64,000 nucleotides of DNA from Planomicrobium sp. Y74 (GCF_003668635.1 NZ_RCWH01000005.1:372001-436000); one strand, 5' to 3'. Positions 34,112-42,663 are shown, numbered from the stretch's first letter. A program made the numbers and translations. The notes: generated by a model from the letters alone, not told the origin.

Positions 34112-34816
34112 TTAATCAACATACTTCTCTTCCTGTTCCAGTTCCCGGCGGGTTAAGGCTTTTGCCAGTTCTCTGCCAAAGAGTTCTGAAGAATGAGGAT
34201 CGCGACCTGTAAGGATGCGTTCGTTTGCCCAGACCGCATATTGATCCTGATCTTCGGCTTTTGAGTAATTTGCAATTCTGCTTAGTTCGTCTTCGAGACT
34301 GAATGGAAGCAGGCCGCGTACTTCTTCCGGCTCTTTGTCGTTTGGATAACCCGTAACATCCAAACCTTCCAACAGCGGGCGGCCATCTTTCGTTTTTGTA
34401 TAAATTAATGGAGCAGGGCCGTGGCAGACGGCAGAAACAATTCCGCCAAGTTCATATACAATATTGATCATATTATGAAGTTCTTCACTATGTGCAAGGT
34501 CAAACATTGCACCATGGCCACCGACAATGAAAATAGCGTCATAGTCGCTCGCCTTAACGTCCACAATAGGTGTCGTTTTATCAGCAAGTCCTGATTCATA
34601 TAATTTCTTGTATTTCCCTTCCGGATCATAGTCTTCTGACAGGCTTAAGGGATCTACAACCGGTTTGCCTCCAAGCAAAGTTGCAATCCCGACTGTATGG
34701 CCTTCCTTTTCCAATTCTATAGCCGGGGCAAATAATTCTTCCGCCCACCATCCTGTAACGTAATTGTTTTCTTCATCTGTGTATCCTCCTGATAAGACAG
34801 CTAAAACTTTTCCCAT
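34112..34816 (-). CDS. DJ-1/PfpI family protein, Hsp31-like
   Basis: 234 residues with a class-I glutamine-amidotransferase-like fold. The nucleophile elbow is AVCHGPAPL (Cys followed by His), preceded by IFIVGGHGAMFDL. The acidic residue in APAIELEKEGH is the usual DJ-1 Glu that holds the Cys. This matches Hsp31/HchA-like proteins, credited with glyoxalase III (methylglyoxal) and chaperone or deglycase activity. AGGAGG lies upstream of the ATG. It sits amid stress genes (HtrA, Mn catalase). Confidence 0.87.
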   Translation of the reverse strand: MGKVLAVLSGGYTDEENNYVTGWWAEELFAPAIELEKEGHTVGIATLLGGKPVVDPLSLSEDYDPEGKYKKLYESGLADKTTPIVDVKASDYDAIFIVGGHGAMFDLAHSEELHNMINIVYELGGIVSAVCHGPAPLIYTKTKDGRPLLEGLDVTGYPNDKEPEEVRGLLPFSLEDELSRIANYSKAEDQDQYAVWANERILTGRDPHSSELFGRELAKALTRRELEQEEKYVD

Positions 34817-34978
34817 GCTTTTTCCTCCTCAACATTATAAGTTCTCTATTTCTTCATTTACCCTTCACTGCAATACTGAAACACTGAAGCAAGGAGAACC
34901 ACTTATGTAAATGGGATCAGGGAGCGAGAAGGGAAATCTTATATACAACACTTTTGTATTTTAATATCAAATAACTAT

Positions 34979-35003
34979 GTTTTGTTCAATCTTATCGGGG
35001 TAT
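34979..35003 (+). promoter_or_regulatory. Sigma-B-type promoter for the Mn-catalase operon
   Basis: GTTTTG (34979-34984), a 13-bp spacer and GGGTAT (34998-35003) fit the general-stress consensus GTTTAA-N12-15-GGGTAT with two -35 mismatches. It lies 41 bp before the first start codon. Confidence 0.65.
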
Positions 35004-35043
35004 TCAAACAATGTATGTAAAATTTTTGAAGGAGGAGGCCGTG

Positions 35044-35364
35044 ATGACTGACAAGCAGAATGAGCGTAATCTCGATCCCGAGAGGATGGAACAGCAAGAA
35101 GAAAACGGAGCATCAGGAAGTAAGGATTTTAACGCAGGAGGAAACCCCTCAGATTACGACGGCGGACACCCGGAAGACAGTCAGCCGGACAGCGATGGCC
35201 GCATAAAGAATGGTGAAGAATATGCAAGACGCCAGCATGGCAAGGATGAAATTGAAGAAAAATCTTTTAATGCCGGCGGAAACGCCTCGGATTACGATGG
35301 CGGACATCCAAAAGACAGCTCCAATGAGAGTGAAGGAAAGGTTGATTCCGACAATAAAAACTGA
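35044..35364 (+). CDS. Acidic hydrophilic protein with two NAGGNxSDYDGGHP repeats
   Basis: 106 residues, very hydrophilic, with no predicted globular core. Two near-identical segments stand out: KDFNAGGNPSDYDGGHPEDS (about residues 25-44) and KSFNAGGNASDYDGGHPKDS (about 75-94), linked by a charged stretch. The pattern recalls small stress or hydrophilin-like proteins, but I do not recognise a family. GGAGGAGG precedes the ATG, a sigma-B-like promoter lies upstream and the Mn-catalase gene begins 15 bp downstream, so the two should be expressed together under stress. Confidence 0.75.
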   Translation: MTDKQNERNLDPERMEQQEENGASGSKDFNAGGNPSDYDGGHPEDSQPDSDGRIKNGEEYARRQHGKDEIEEKSFNAGGNASDYDGGHPKDSSNESEGKVDSDNKN

Positions 35365-35379
35365 TGGGAGAGTGCTAAT

Positions 35380-36204
35380 ATGTTTTTACACAAAAAAGAA
35401 CTGCAGTACAACGCTAAGCCGGATGCTCCAGATCCGGTATACGCAAAAAAACTCCAGGAAGTATTAGGTGGACAATATGGTGAAATGTCAATTTTCCTGC
35501 AGTATTTATTCCAAGGATGGAACACAAGAGGCAATGAAAAATATAAAGACCTTCTGCTCGATATTGGCACGGAAGAAATCGGACACGTAGAAATGCTTGC
35601 TACTATGATTGCACGCCTGCTCGAAGGTGCACCAGTGTATGAGCAGGAAAAAGCCGCAAGTGACCCGGTTATCGGAGCAGTTCTGGGAGGCATGAATCCA
35701 CAGCACGCAATTGTTACCGGTCTTGGAGCGGCGGCTAAAGACAGCATGGGTTTTCCTTGGAACGGCAATTATATTATTGCGAGCGGAAACTTACTTGCAG
35801 ACTTTCGGGCAAATTTGAATGCTGAATCTCAAGGGCGTTTGCAAGTGGCCCGCCTATATAGCCTGACGGATGACAAGGGTGTCAAAGATATGCTGTCCTT
35901 CCTGATTGCCCGTGATACTATGCATCAGAATCAGTGGATTGCTTCCATCAGAGATTTGGAATCCAAAGAAGGGGTAATCGTTCCTTCGACCGTGCCGCCT
36001 GAATGGGAAGCTACAGAATTTTCGCATACTCTTTACAATAATTCTGAAGGCGAAGAAAGTTCGCAATTGCCATGGGTGGGGGAAACAGCGCCGGATGGCC
36101 ACCAATTCAAGTATGAACAGCCGAAAGCGTTTGGTGAACGGCCAGTATTAAAACCGGCACCGCCTCAAGCTCATGATTCGTTGCCGGGTGAAGATATGAA
36201 ATAA
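35380..36204 (+). CDS. Manganese catalase
   Basis: Di-manganese catalase of 274 residues that converts hydrogen peroxide to water and oxygen. It resembles B. subtilis YdbD and CotJC. Metal ligands are seen in the ferritin-like helices: Glu in GGQYGEMSIFLQY, EEIGHVEM, the Glu in NLNAESQGRLQVARLY and the His in RDTMHQNQW. The C-terminus has the proline-rich wrap-around tail of the family. GGAGAG precedes the ATG. It is second in an operon with a repeat-bearing acidic protein. Confidence 0.93.
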   Translation: MFLHKKELQYNAKPDAPDPVYAKKLQEVLGGQYGEMSIFLQYLFQGWNTRGNEKYKDLLLDIGTEEIGHVEMLATMIARLLEGAPVYEQEKAASDPVIGAVLGGMNPQHAIVTGLGAAAKDSMGFPWNGNYIIASGNLLADFRANLNAESQGRLQVARLYSLTDDKGVKDMLSFLIARDTMHQNQWIASIRDLESKEGVIVPSTVPPEWEATEFSHTLYNNSEGEESSQLPWVGETAPDGHQFKYEQPKAFGERPVLKPAPPQAHDSLPGEDMK

Positions 36205-36211
36205 ATGACGG

Positions 36212-36240
36212 AGCCTCTTTTACGGAAGAGGCTTCTTTTA
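36212..36240 (+). terminator. Terminator after the Mn-catalase gene
   Basis: AGCCTCTT and AAGAGGCT pair around TTACGG, followed by TCTTTTA. Confidence 0.75.
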
Positions 36241-36268
36241 ATGGAGGTTGAAAAGGGAGGCAAGCAGA

Positions 36269-36952
36269 ATGTGGATGATGAGTCAGAATTGGCGGGATCT
36301 TTTGTTTCTCCATTGGCCGGTAGATCCTGCAGATATTCGAAAATATATTCCAGAGGAACTGGAATTGGATCTTTACGATAAGCGGGCCTGGATTGGTATT
36401 GTTCTTTTTAAAGCGAGAGGCACCAGACCCAGGTTTATGCTGCCGTTACCTGGAGCTGCAAACTTCCTTGAAGTGAATGTCAGAACCTATGTCAGATATA
36501 AAAACCGGAGCGGCGTCTATTTTTTCAGTTTGGATGCGAACAGTAAATTGGCAGTGAAAATTGCTTCAGTTGGAGGCTTTCTGCCCTATCGAAGGGCGAG
36601 GATGTCATTTGATAAGGATGAGGGGAAAATCCTTTTTAGAAGTGAAACCATGAAAAAAGAAGGACCTCAGGAAAAGATCGCTTTGGAGTATCGTATTTTG
36701 CCGCAGCCAGCTGTGTCGACTGAACTGGAAAAATGGCTTACTGAACGTTATTGTCTATGGACAAAACCGGGGCACCAATTACTGCGGCTCGATATAGTTC
36801 ACAAGCCATGGAAGCTTAAATATGTTCAAGGGGAAATTTTGGGAAACACGATGGCACCTTATCTCGGCAAAAACTTTAAAAATGAAAAGCCGATGGCACA
36901 TTATGCTGATGTAAAAAAAGTACGTTTTTTCCCACCAGTAGTTGAAACGTAA
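36269..36952 (+). CDS. DUF2071 / YqjF-family protein
   Basis: 227 residues. The pattern QNWRDLLFLHWPVDPADIRKYIPEELELDLYDKRAWIGIVLF at the N-terminus and FLEVNVRTYVRYKNRSGVYFFSLDA in the middle are the hallmarks of DUF2071 (acetoacetate decarboxylase-like beta fold), represented by B. subtilis YqjF. No enzymatic role is established. I chose ATG 36269 (GGGAGG upstream), because the earlier TTG at 36248 would place that site inside the gene. A terminator follows directly. Confidence 0.87.
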   Translation: MWMMSQNWRDLLFLHWPVDPADIRKYIPEELELDLYDKRAWIGIVLFKARGTRPRFMLPLPGAANFLEVNVRTYVRYKNRSGVYFFSLDANSKLAVKIASVGGFLPYRRARMSFDKDEGKILFRSETMKKEGPQEKIALEYRILPQPAVSTELEKWLTERYCLWTKPGHQLLRLDIVHKPWKLKYVQGEILGNTMAPYLGKNFKNEKPMAHYADVKKVRFFPPVVET

Positions 36953-36985
36953 AAACCCCTGAAACTATAAAGTTTCAGGGGTTTT
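36951..36985. terminator. Bidirectional terminator after the DUF2071 gene
   Basis: AAAACCCCTGAAACT and AGTTTCAGGGGTTTT form a perfect 15-bp stem with a short loop. It also serves the minus-strand DUF2512 gene after its repeat element. Confidence 0.92.
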
Positions 36986-36986
36986 A

Positions 36987-37120
36987 CGGGTACCGTTGCT
37001 TTTCGTTGTGTCCAGACTCCGGCGGCCAAGTCTTGACCGACGCCTGCGAGGTCAAGGCTTTGCGACGAAGCTAGCGCAGCGATGCAGGAGCACAGAGCTA
37101 AACGGGTGCCGTCGCTTTTC
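36987..37120 (-). repeat. Stop-codon-linked repeat with alternative core
   Basis: Read on the minus strand it starts GAAAAGCGACGGCACCCG, 4 nt after the stop of the DUF2512 gene, continues with TTTAGCTC and ends with GGAGTCTGGACA. These ends match the other units, but the centre is different: it contains GACGAAGCTAGCGCAGCGAT (plus strand, from 37063), a module found again at 44415, 44461 and 58978. Confidence 0.8.
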
Positions 37121-37124
37121 GATA

Positions 37125-37520
37125 TCATGATTGCCTTGGTTCATCATGCTCGGTAGTATGGGAAGTTTCTTTATGTCCCCATACACGTTTTGTCAGGTAA
37201 ATATGGAAAAACCATTCTCCAGCTGCAACAACAATAGCAGAATAGAGGGCGGCCATAACCAGGGAAAAGTCGGGATTTTGAATCAGCCACATACCCAATA
37301 ACCATACTGCCAGGAAGACTACGACAAAATCCCCTCCGGTCGCAACCTTATTGGATGTTTTCGGGTAAATGGTGAGATCTCCGACAAATCCAACTACTGT
37401 AATAATAAGGCTCAAGATAAAAATCTCAAAGAGTTCAACTCCATATGCAAGTCCAAGAATGACAAAGAGGACTGAAAAAATCATAGCAAACTTAATGAGC
37501 AAAGCCTCGATGTATTTCAA
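37125..37520 (-). CDS. DUF2512 (YndM-like) membrane protein
   Basis: 131 residues with four membrane spans. The sequence IVGFVGDLTIYPKTSNKVATGGDF between spans 2 and 3 is the DUF2512 signature (VGDLxIxPxxxNxxAxxxD). The function is unknown; B. subtilis YndM is the known relative. The start is TTG 37520: AGGAGG lies 8 nt upstream, and an upstream in-frame ATG would run through that site. The soluble tail is His/Glu-rich (HKETSHTTEHDE). Confidence 0.85.
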   Translation of the reverse strand: MKYIEALLIKFAMIFSVLFVILGLAYGVELFEIFILSLIITVVGFVGDLTIYPKTSNKVATGGDFVVVFLAVWLLGMWLIQNPDFSLVMAALYSAIVVAAGEWFFHIYLTKRVWGHKETSHTTEHDEPRQS

Positions 37521-37603
37521 CTCAATCACCTCCTGGAATACAATTATCATTACTCGCTGTATACCCGGTTTTTTCGTTAAAAATCGTTTATATCAAAAAT
37601 TAG

Positions 37604-37631
37604 CACAAAACCCTCGAATGAGGGTTTTGTG
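37604..37631 (-). terminator. Terminator after the SDR gene
   Basis: CACAAAACCCTC and GAGGGTTTTGTG form a perfect 12-bp stem with a four-base loop. On the minus strand it leads into CTAATTTTTG. Confidence 0.87.
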
Positions 37632-37633
37632 TA

Positions 37634-38509
37634 TTACGAACTGATAAAGTCTCCGCCGTTTACATGGATGGTTTCTCCTGTAACGTAACTCGAATCTTTA
37701 GCTGCCAGATAAACATAAGCCGGTGCCAGCTCAGCAGGCTGCCCGCGGCGTTCCATCGGTGTATCCCCGCCATGCTCGCCGACTTTTTCAGCATCGAAAG
37801 TTGCAGGGATAAGCGGTGTCCAAATTGGTCCCGGCGCTACTGAATTGACGCGGATGCCAGAGTCGATGAGATTTGAAGCCAACGATCGTGTAAATGCTGT
37901 TATTGCGCCTTTTGTAGCTGAATAGTCAATAAGCGAAGGTGAACCTCTGTATGCTGTGACAGAAGAGGTGTTTATGATTGAATCACCTTTTTGCAAATGT
38001 GGTATTGCAGCTTGTGTCAAATAGAACATCGAAAAGATATTCGTTTCAAAAGTTTCACGTAATTGATCCTGTGAAATGTTCAAGAAATCATCCTGTGGAA
38101 ATTGCTTGCCGGCATTGTTTACGAGTATATTAAGCTCGCCGAACTCTCCAATGACATCAACGATCAGCTGATTGCAATTTTCGACTTGGCTGATGTCGGT
38201 AGCGAATTTTATGCATTTGCCGCCGTACGACTCGACAGCTTTTACTGTTTCTTCAGCGTCATCATGTTCGTCAAGATATGCAATCGCAACATTTGCACCT
38301 TCCTTAGCGAAAGCGACAGCAACTGCCCGTCCAATGCCGCTGTCACCGCCTGTAACCAAGGCTGTCTTGCCTTTCAATTTATCGGCGCCTTTATAATCTT
38401 TGTCGTCGTAAATCGGTTCGGGATCCATTTTTTCTTCCAATCCCGGTTGCCGTCCCTGTTCCTGCGGGTCGATTGCTTCGTCAATTTTTTCATACTTATC
38501 CTTAGCCAT
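37634..38509 (-). CDS. SDR-family oxidoreductase, general-stress type
   Basis: 291 residues. A charged 45-residue N-terminal extension (MAKDKYEKIDEAIDPQEQGR) precedes the classical SDR core: TGGDSGIGRAVA (cofactor loop), NNAGKQ, the catalytic Ser in INTSSVTAY and the YSATK dyad. The extension is typical of the YdaD/YhdF/GspA-type stress dehydrogenases of Bacillus. A sigma-B-like promoter lies upstream and GGAGGAG precedes the ATG. The substrate is unknown; sugars or aldehydes are guesses. Confidence 0.9.
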   Translation of the reverse strand: MAKDKYEKIDEAIDPQEQGRQPGLEEKMDPEPIYDDKDYKGADKLKGKTALVTGGDSGIGRAVAVAFAKEGANVAIAYLDEHDDAEETVKAVESYGGKCIKFATDISQVENCNQLIVDVIGEFGELNILVNNAGKQFPQDDFLNISQDQLRETFETNIFSMFYLTQAAIPHLQKGDSIINTSSVTAYRGSPSLIDYSATKGAITAFTRSLASNLIDSGIRVNSVAPGPIWTPLIPATFDAEKVGEHGGDTPMERRGQPAELAPAYVYLAAKDSSYVTGETIHVNGGDFISS

Positions 38510-38547
38510 TTTATCTCCTCCTTAAAAGTTGATTCCATGACTTTCCT

Positions 38548-38572
38548 ATTCCCGATAGTCCTCCAGCTAAAC
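38548..38572 (-). promoter_or_regulatory. Sigma-B-type promoter for the SDR gene
   Basis: On the minus strand GTTTAG (38572-38567), a 13-bp spacer and GGGAAT (38553-38548) fit the sigma-B consensus well, 39 bp before the start codon. Confidence 0.65.
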
Positions 38573-38591
38573 GCTTTGGAGCTTTTCAACG

Positions 38592-41168
38592 TCAGTCTGC
38601 TCTTTTTCTGAATATCCAAAAGGCTGCAAAGAAAAGCGAAAGAATACTTACTATCAATGAAGGGACGAAAAACGGAGGACGGTAAGTAAATACAATACGG
38701 TTTTCGCCTGCTTCAATCGGTACGCCGACAAAAGCGTAATTGGCTTTCAACACTTCTGTGTCGACACCATTCACTTCTGCGCTCCAACCAATTTCATAAG
38801 GAATGACGGCGGATAAATAACCGTCATCTGCACTGTTATCATATAAAATTTCAACCCGGCTTCCATCTATATTCAGTTCTTTCACGCCGGTTGGTTCAGC
38901 CGCTTCTCTTTCCAATGCTTCATAATCCTCTGCGAACAATTGGATTTCAGTTAAAAAATATCGTCCGTTTGGTACTCGGATACGGACACGTTCCTGAGAA
39001 GGGACTCGGATGGTCAAATCATCCACATAGGTTTTATAAACGGATTGATTTGATTTGCGGGAAGTGACATAGTCATTGACTGTGAGATTAAAACCTTCAT
39101 CCTCGGCAGTGTTTACGAGATTGAAAGAAACATAGAGGTCTCCTGAACTTTCAGCAGGGTCTTCCCAGACCAGATCAATGCCGCCTGTTTCACCGGTCAC
39201 TTCCAGAATGCCATCGTCATAACTGGCCATTTTTTCTTCGATGGTGAAGTCCGAAGTGATATCCCCAGTTACCTGGATTGGACTTCCTTCTTCTTCGTTA
39301 TTCAGGACTATGCCATTGAGCATCGCATGCTCACGGACCAGAGGCGGATGCATCGTCAGCTTTTCTTCGGAATAAACTTCTGTTGCACCTCTTGCAAAGG
39401 GCAACACGTTTTCATTTTCGTATACCTTGTAATTTTCTGAAGCGAGAATTTCATTGAAACCATAAGGGATATTGGTGTCTTCAGTGGGGCGGATGATGTA
39501 TTTGCCGCGGATTAGGCTAAAGAGATTTGCACGATTGCCGAGCGTTGCATAGCGGCTGACACTTTCGCGACCCATATCGATTTCCATATCATAGAGATAA
39601 AAATACAAGAGGTTTTTATTTAAGATGCTCGAGTATGCACTCAACCCCTGGAAACCCTGCACAATCGGCGTGTTATTGCGAACGCCCTGCATCCACTCAA
39701 TCCGATACATTTCATCGTCTTCACGGTCGTGGATCTGTTCGAGCAGGCCGCGGATTTCAGGATCGTCATAATCCTTGCCAGTAATCAATTCTTTGCTTAC
39801 CTGCGCGACATTTCCCATCTCCAGAATTTTTTCGGACTGGTAAAAATTAACGAAGACAATCAGCCATACCAATAAAACTGTTCCAACCATTCTTATTGCA
39901 CTGGGCTTCCTGAGATGGGCTGCTATCCAACCAGTGGCAATAGTCAATAGCAGACCGACGAGGACAAGGCCGGTTTCCAACCAATCGAATTCCAGAGCAG
40001 GGTCCAGTAATGCATAGATTAAATAGATGAGGCCAGTAAATCCCGCCGCCAGTAAAAAACTGCGTCGTGAAACTTTAGAAAGCATGCTTAGTCCGCTGGC
40101 GACTGCGCCGCCTGCTGTGAAAGAAATAAAGTATTCCCAACGGTATTGCGGGGCGGAAAACCCATTGAAGACACTGCTGACAAGTGGACTTAGATGCATC
40201 AGTATCCCGGCGATTCCGAGCAACGCAAAAAGGCGGAAGGTTTTATTGCGGTAAAAACGGAACATGAATAAAAACAATACAAATAATGCCGGCAAAATAA
40301 TGTAACGGCTGGTATAAAGAATATTGTCAAAAGGATCAAAGATCGGGATTTCCTGTTGAAACGGTGGACGGTGATTATTTAAATACGCATAAACCGCAGG
40401 GATGAAAGCTACAGCACCAATACCGAAACCGATAATGCCGGTCCCCATGAATGTCAGCAATTTTTTCTTGCGTTTTTTTTCGGGATCCGTCAATGGGATT
40501 AACAGGCGGAACAGGATATAGATGGCCGCCAACAGGAAATTGATATAGGCAAAATAGAAATTATCGAAAAATGAGATGGAAACCGCTAAAAGAAACCATC
40601 CCGGCTTTTGTTCCCTGAATATTTTTTCGATGCCTAATACAAGTAAAGGGAGCCATAAAAACGCATCGGCAAAAAACTCCCAATACACGGTGTGCCGGAA
40701 AAACATCCCGGAAATACCGTAGACGGATGCGCCGATCAACGATGGCCAATAAGGAATTTTCATATACATAAAAACGCGGGACGTAATGAACAGCACGAGA
40801 CTCATGCGGATTACACTGATAAAAACCGCTGCATTTGCCCAGAACAGGACGTCTGGCTGGACGATGCCAGCTATATCCAGCAGCCAGGCAAATGGGAGGG
40901 TCAATAGGAATACAATAGATGTAGAAAAATAATACGCCAATTCACTGAATGTACCAGCGCCTAATCCAAAATCGAAGGAATAGAAAAATTCTCCGCTTGT
41001 ATATTGTTCATATAAAAGATGTTTGAAAGGCATCATCTGTGATAAGCCATCATTGATGCCAGCCATATACTGCCCCTGTGTCCATTGATAAAGAAAGACT
41101 CCGTGGGACAGGGCGGCAAGCGAAAAGCTCATTGCCAGCAGCATCAAGTAAGGATGTTTGTTTAACAT
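38592..41168 (-). CDS. yfhO: YfhO-family GT-C membrane glycosyltransferase
   Basis: 858 residues with about 12-14 membrane spans in the first 470 residues and at the very C-terminus, and a large extracytoplasmic domain between about 480 and 825. Length and the ending, with a last span at FVPSLIVSILSLFFAAFWIF and a basic tail, match B. subtilis YfhO. In that species and in Listeria, YfhO-type proteins take a sugar from undecaprenyl phosphate outside the membrane and attach it to lipoteichoic acid. Here yfhO follows a csbB-type transferase and a gtrA gene on the same strand, the full set needed. Confidence 0.93.
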   Translation of the reverse strand: MLNKHPYLMLLAMSFSLAALSHGVFLYQWTQGQYMAGINDGLSQMMPFKHLLYEQYTSGEFFYSFDFGLGAGTFSELAYYFSTSIVFLLTLPFAWLLDIAGIVQPDVLFWANAAVFISVIRMSLVLFITSRVFMYMKIPYWPSLIGASVYGISGMFFRHTVYWEFFADAFLWLPLLVLGIEKIFREQKPGWFLLAVSISFFDNFYFAYINFLLAAIYILFRLLIPLTDPEKKRKKKLLTFMGTGIIGFGIGAVAFIPAVYAYLNNHRPPFQQEIPIFDPFDNILYTSRYIILPALFVLFLFMFRFYRNKTFRLFALLGIAGILMHLSPLVSSVFNGFSAPQYRWEYFISFTAGGAVASGLSMLSKVSRRSFLLAAGFTGLIYLIYALLDPALEFDWLETGLVLVGLLLTIATGWIAAHLRKPSAIRMVGTVLLVWLIVFVNFYQSEKILEMGNVAQVSKELITGKDYDDPEIRGLLEQIHDREDDEMYRIEWMQGVRNNTPIVQGFQGLSAYSSILNKNLLYFYLYDMEIDMGRESVSRYATLGNRANLFSLIRGKYIIRPTEDTNIPYGFNEILASENYKVYENENVLPFARGATEVYSEEKLTMHPPLVREHAMLNGIVLNNEEEGSPIQVTGDITSDFTIEEKMASYDDGILEVTGETGGIDLVWEDPAESSGDLYVSFNLVNTAEDEGFNLTVNDYVTSRKSNQSVYKTYVDDLTIRVPSQERVRIRVPNGRYFLTEIQLFAEDYEALEREAAEPTGVKELNIDGSRVEILYDNSADDGYLSAVIPYEIGWSAEVNGVDTEVLKANYAFVGVPIEAGENRIVFTYRPPFFVPSLIVSILSLFFAAFWIFRKRAD

Positions 41169-41187
41169 GAATTCACCGACTTCTATC

Positions 41188-41583
41188 TTATTTCTGCCGT
41201 ACAGGATCTTTCATGATTTTGCTGGAAACAATGAAAGTGATCGGCACTGTGAAAATAACTGCCGCAAAAGGTGCGATGTTGCTGTTTAGATTCAGATATT
41301 CAACAAATATGAAGATTAGAATTGTTGAAACGGTCATATTGACCACTTGTGTCAAAGGGAAAAACAGGTATTTCTTTAAAGTTGGTTTTACTCTATACGT
41401 TACGTAAGTGTTCAAGAAAAAAGAAACGTTCAAGCTGATAAGGAAACCGGTTATATGGGCAAGCATATAAGGGAATGAAAAAAGGTTATGAAGAATCAGG
41501 TAGATGGAATAATAACTTAAGGTATTAATGACACCGACAAACAGGAAGCGGGTAAATTCAGTGTTCAACGATTTAAGACTCAT
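41188..41583 (-). CDS. GtrA-family flippase
   Basis: 131 residues with four membrane spans and the GtrA pattern FTRFLFVGVINTLSYYSIYL at the N-terminus and FLNTYVTYRVK in the middle. GtrA proteins are thought to move undecaprenyl-phosphate-linked sugars across the membrane. I chose the ATG at 41583, which overlaps the end of the transferase gene by 11 bp; the longer frame would extend far into that gene. It links the cytoplasmic transferase with the extracytoplasmic YfhO. Confidence 0.88.
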   Translation of the reverse strand: MSLKSLNTEFTRFLFVGVINTLSYYSIYLILHNLFSFPYMLAHITGFLISLNVSFFLNTYVTYRVKPTLKKYLFFPLTQVVNMTVSTILIFIFVEYLNLNSNIAPFAAVIFTVPITFIVSSKIMKDPVRQK

Positions 41584-42511
41584 GATACTCATCCACATTA
41601 CTGATATCCACAAGGAAATTCGGTCGCCGCTTCGTTTCATTATAAATCCGCCCGATATACTCCCCGATTACACCAAGGCTGATCAACTGGATTCCGCCCA
41701 GCACCAGTATGGCAGTGATGGTTGTGAAGTAGCCGGGTGCCGTAACCCCTCTTTGGGCAATACCGTAAAAAGTGTAGGCGATATAAATGAGGGAAAGAAA
41801 CAGGACGATAAAGCCTGTGTAAAAACAAATACGCAGGGGTTTTGTATTAAAGGAAATGATGCCGTCAATACCATAATTGATCAGGCTGCCGAATGACCAT
41901 TTGGAACTGCCGCCTTCACGGAGAACGTTCTCGTAGCAGATTGTTTTTTTGCTGAGGCCGATCCATGAGAAGAGGCCCTTAGAGAAACGGTTATTCTCGC
42001 TTAAGAGCAGCAGGGAATCGATTGCCTTCCTGCTCATCAGCCTGAAATCTCCTTCGCCGTCCGCGAGGTCGACATCGGTAATGGAATTGATTAATTTATA
42101 ATAAAAGCTGGATAAAAGTGTCCGGACTTTCGGGTCTCCTGTCCGTGTCCGTTTCGCGACTACCTGATGGAATCCTTCTTCAAATCCTTTAATCATTTCT
42201 GAAATGAGCGTCGGCGGATGCTGCATATCGCTGTCCATGAGAATTGCTGCATCTCCTTTGACTCGTTTGAGGCCTGCAAGAATGGCGGCCTCCTTGCCAA
42301 AGTTCCTGGTGAAAGAAATATACTTCACACTGTTCTGCTGTTCAGCGAGTTTGAGTATTTCTTTTAAAGTTCCGTCCCTGCTGCCATCATTGACAAACAA
42401 TATTTCATATCTATAAGGAAGAACATTAAATTCGTGAACTAGTTTTTCATAGATGGGAGAGATGTTTTCTTCTTCGTTGTAGGCTGGAACTATAATTGAA
42501 ATCAACTTCAT
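41573..42511 (-). CDS. csbB: Undecaprenyl-phosphate sugar transferase, CsbB-type GT2
   Basis: 312 residues. The N-terminal GT-A domain has IIVPAYNEEENI, FVNDGSRDGT and the metal-binding DSDMQHPP, with a later RLMSRKAID. Two C-terminal spans (about residues 228-252 and 262-285) end in GVIGEYIGRIYNETKRRP. This is the DPM1/GtrB/CsbB class, which makes undecaprenyl-phosphate-linked sugars; B. subtilis CsbB is linked to GlcNAc and is stress-induced. The order csbB-gtrA-yfhO points to lipoteichoic acid glycosylation. GT2 paralogues YkoT and YkcC are alternatives. Confidence 0.87.
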   Translation of the reverse strand: MKLISIIVPAYNEEENISPIYEKLVHEFNVLPYRYEILFVNDGSRDGTLKEILKLAEQQNSVKYISFTRNFGKEAAILAGLKRVKGDAAILMDSDMQHPPTLISEMIKGFEEGFHQVVAKRTRTGDPKVRTLLSSFYYKLINSITDVDLADGEGDFRLMSRKAIDSLLLLSENNRFSKGLFSWIGLSKKTICYENVLREGGSSKWSFGSLINYGIDGIISFNTKPLRICFYTGFIVLFLSLIYIAYTFYGIAQRGVTAPGYFTTITAILVLGGIQLISLGVIGEYIGRIYNETKRRPNFLVDISNVDEYHES

Positions 42512-42637
42512 GTCTGAACTCTCCTCTTCAAGATTTTTAAATTTTTATCTCCTTGCGGTATATACCCGGATTGAATGAAAAGTATGTACAATGACGCTTT
42601 AAATTTTGCAGTTACCCATCTTTGGAACTATGAAATG

Positions 42638-42663
42638 TGAAACCTTTTTAAAAGCCAGACGTA
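42638..42663 (+). promoter_or_regulatory. Sigma-W-type promoter for the Ter locus
   Basis: TGAAAC (42638-42643), exactly 16 bp, then CGTA (42660-42663) followed by TAA. This is a perfect match to the sigma-W consensus TGAAAC-N16-CGTA. It would give a leader of about 200 nt before the first TerD gene. The B. subtilis yceCDEFGH operon is known to be controlled by sigma-W and other stress sigma factors. Confidence 0.75.

Noticed and set aside
36987-37120. CRISPR array
   Set aside because: Repeats here and elsewhere are long, diverged and irregularly spaced, without uniform spacers or cas genes.
42560-42600. GGGTAT on the minus strand upstream of csbB, as a sigma-B -10
   Set aside because: No GTTTAA-like -35 lies 12-15 bp upstream, although B. 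subtilis csbB is sigma-B dependent.
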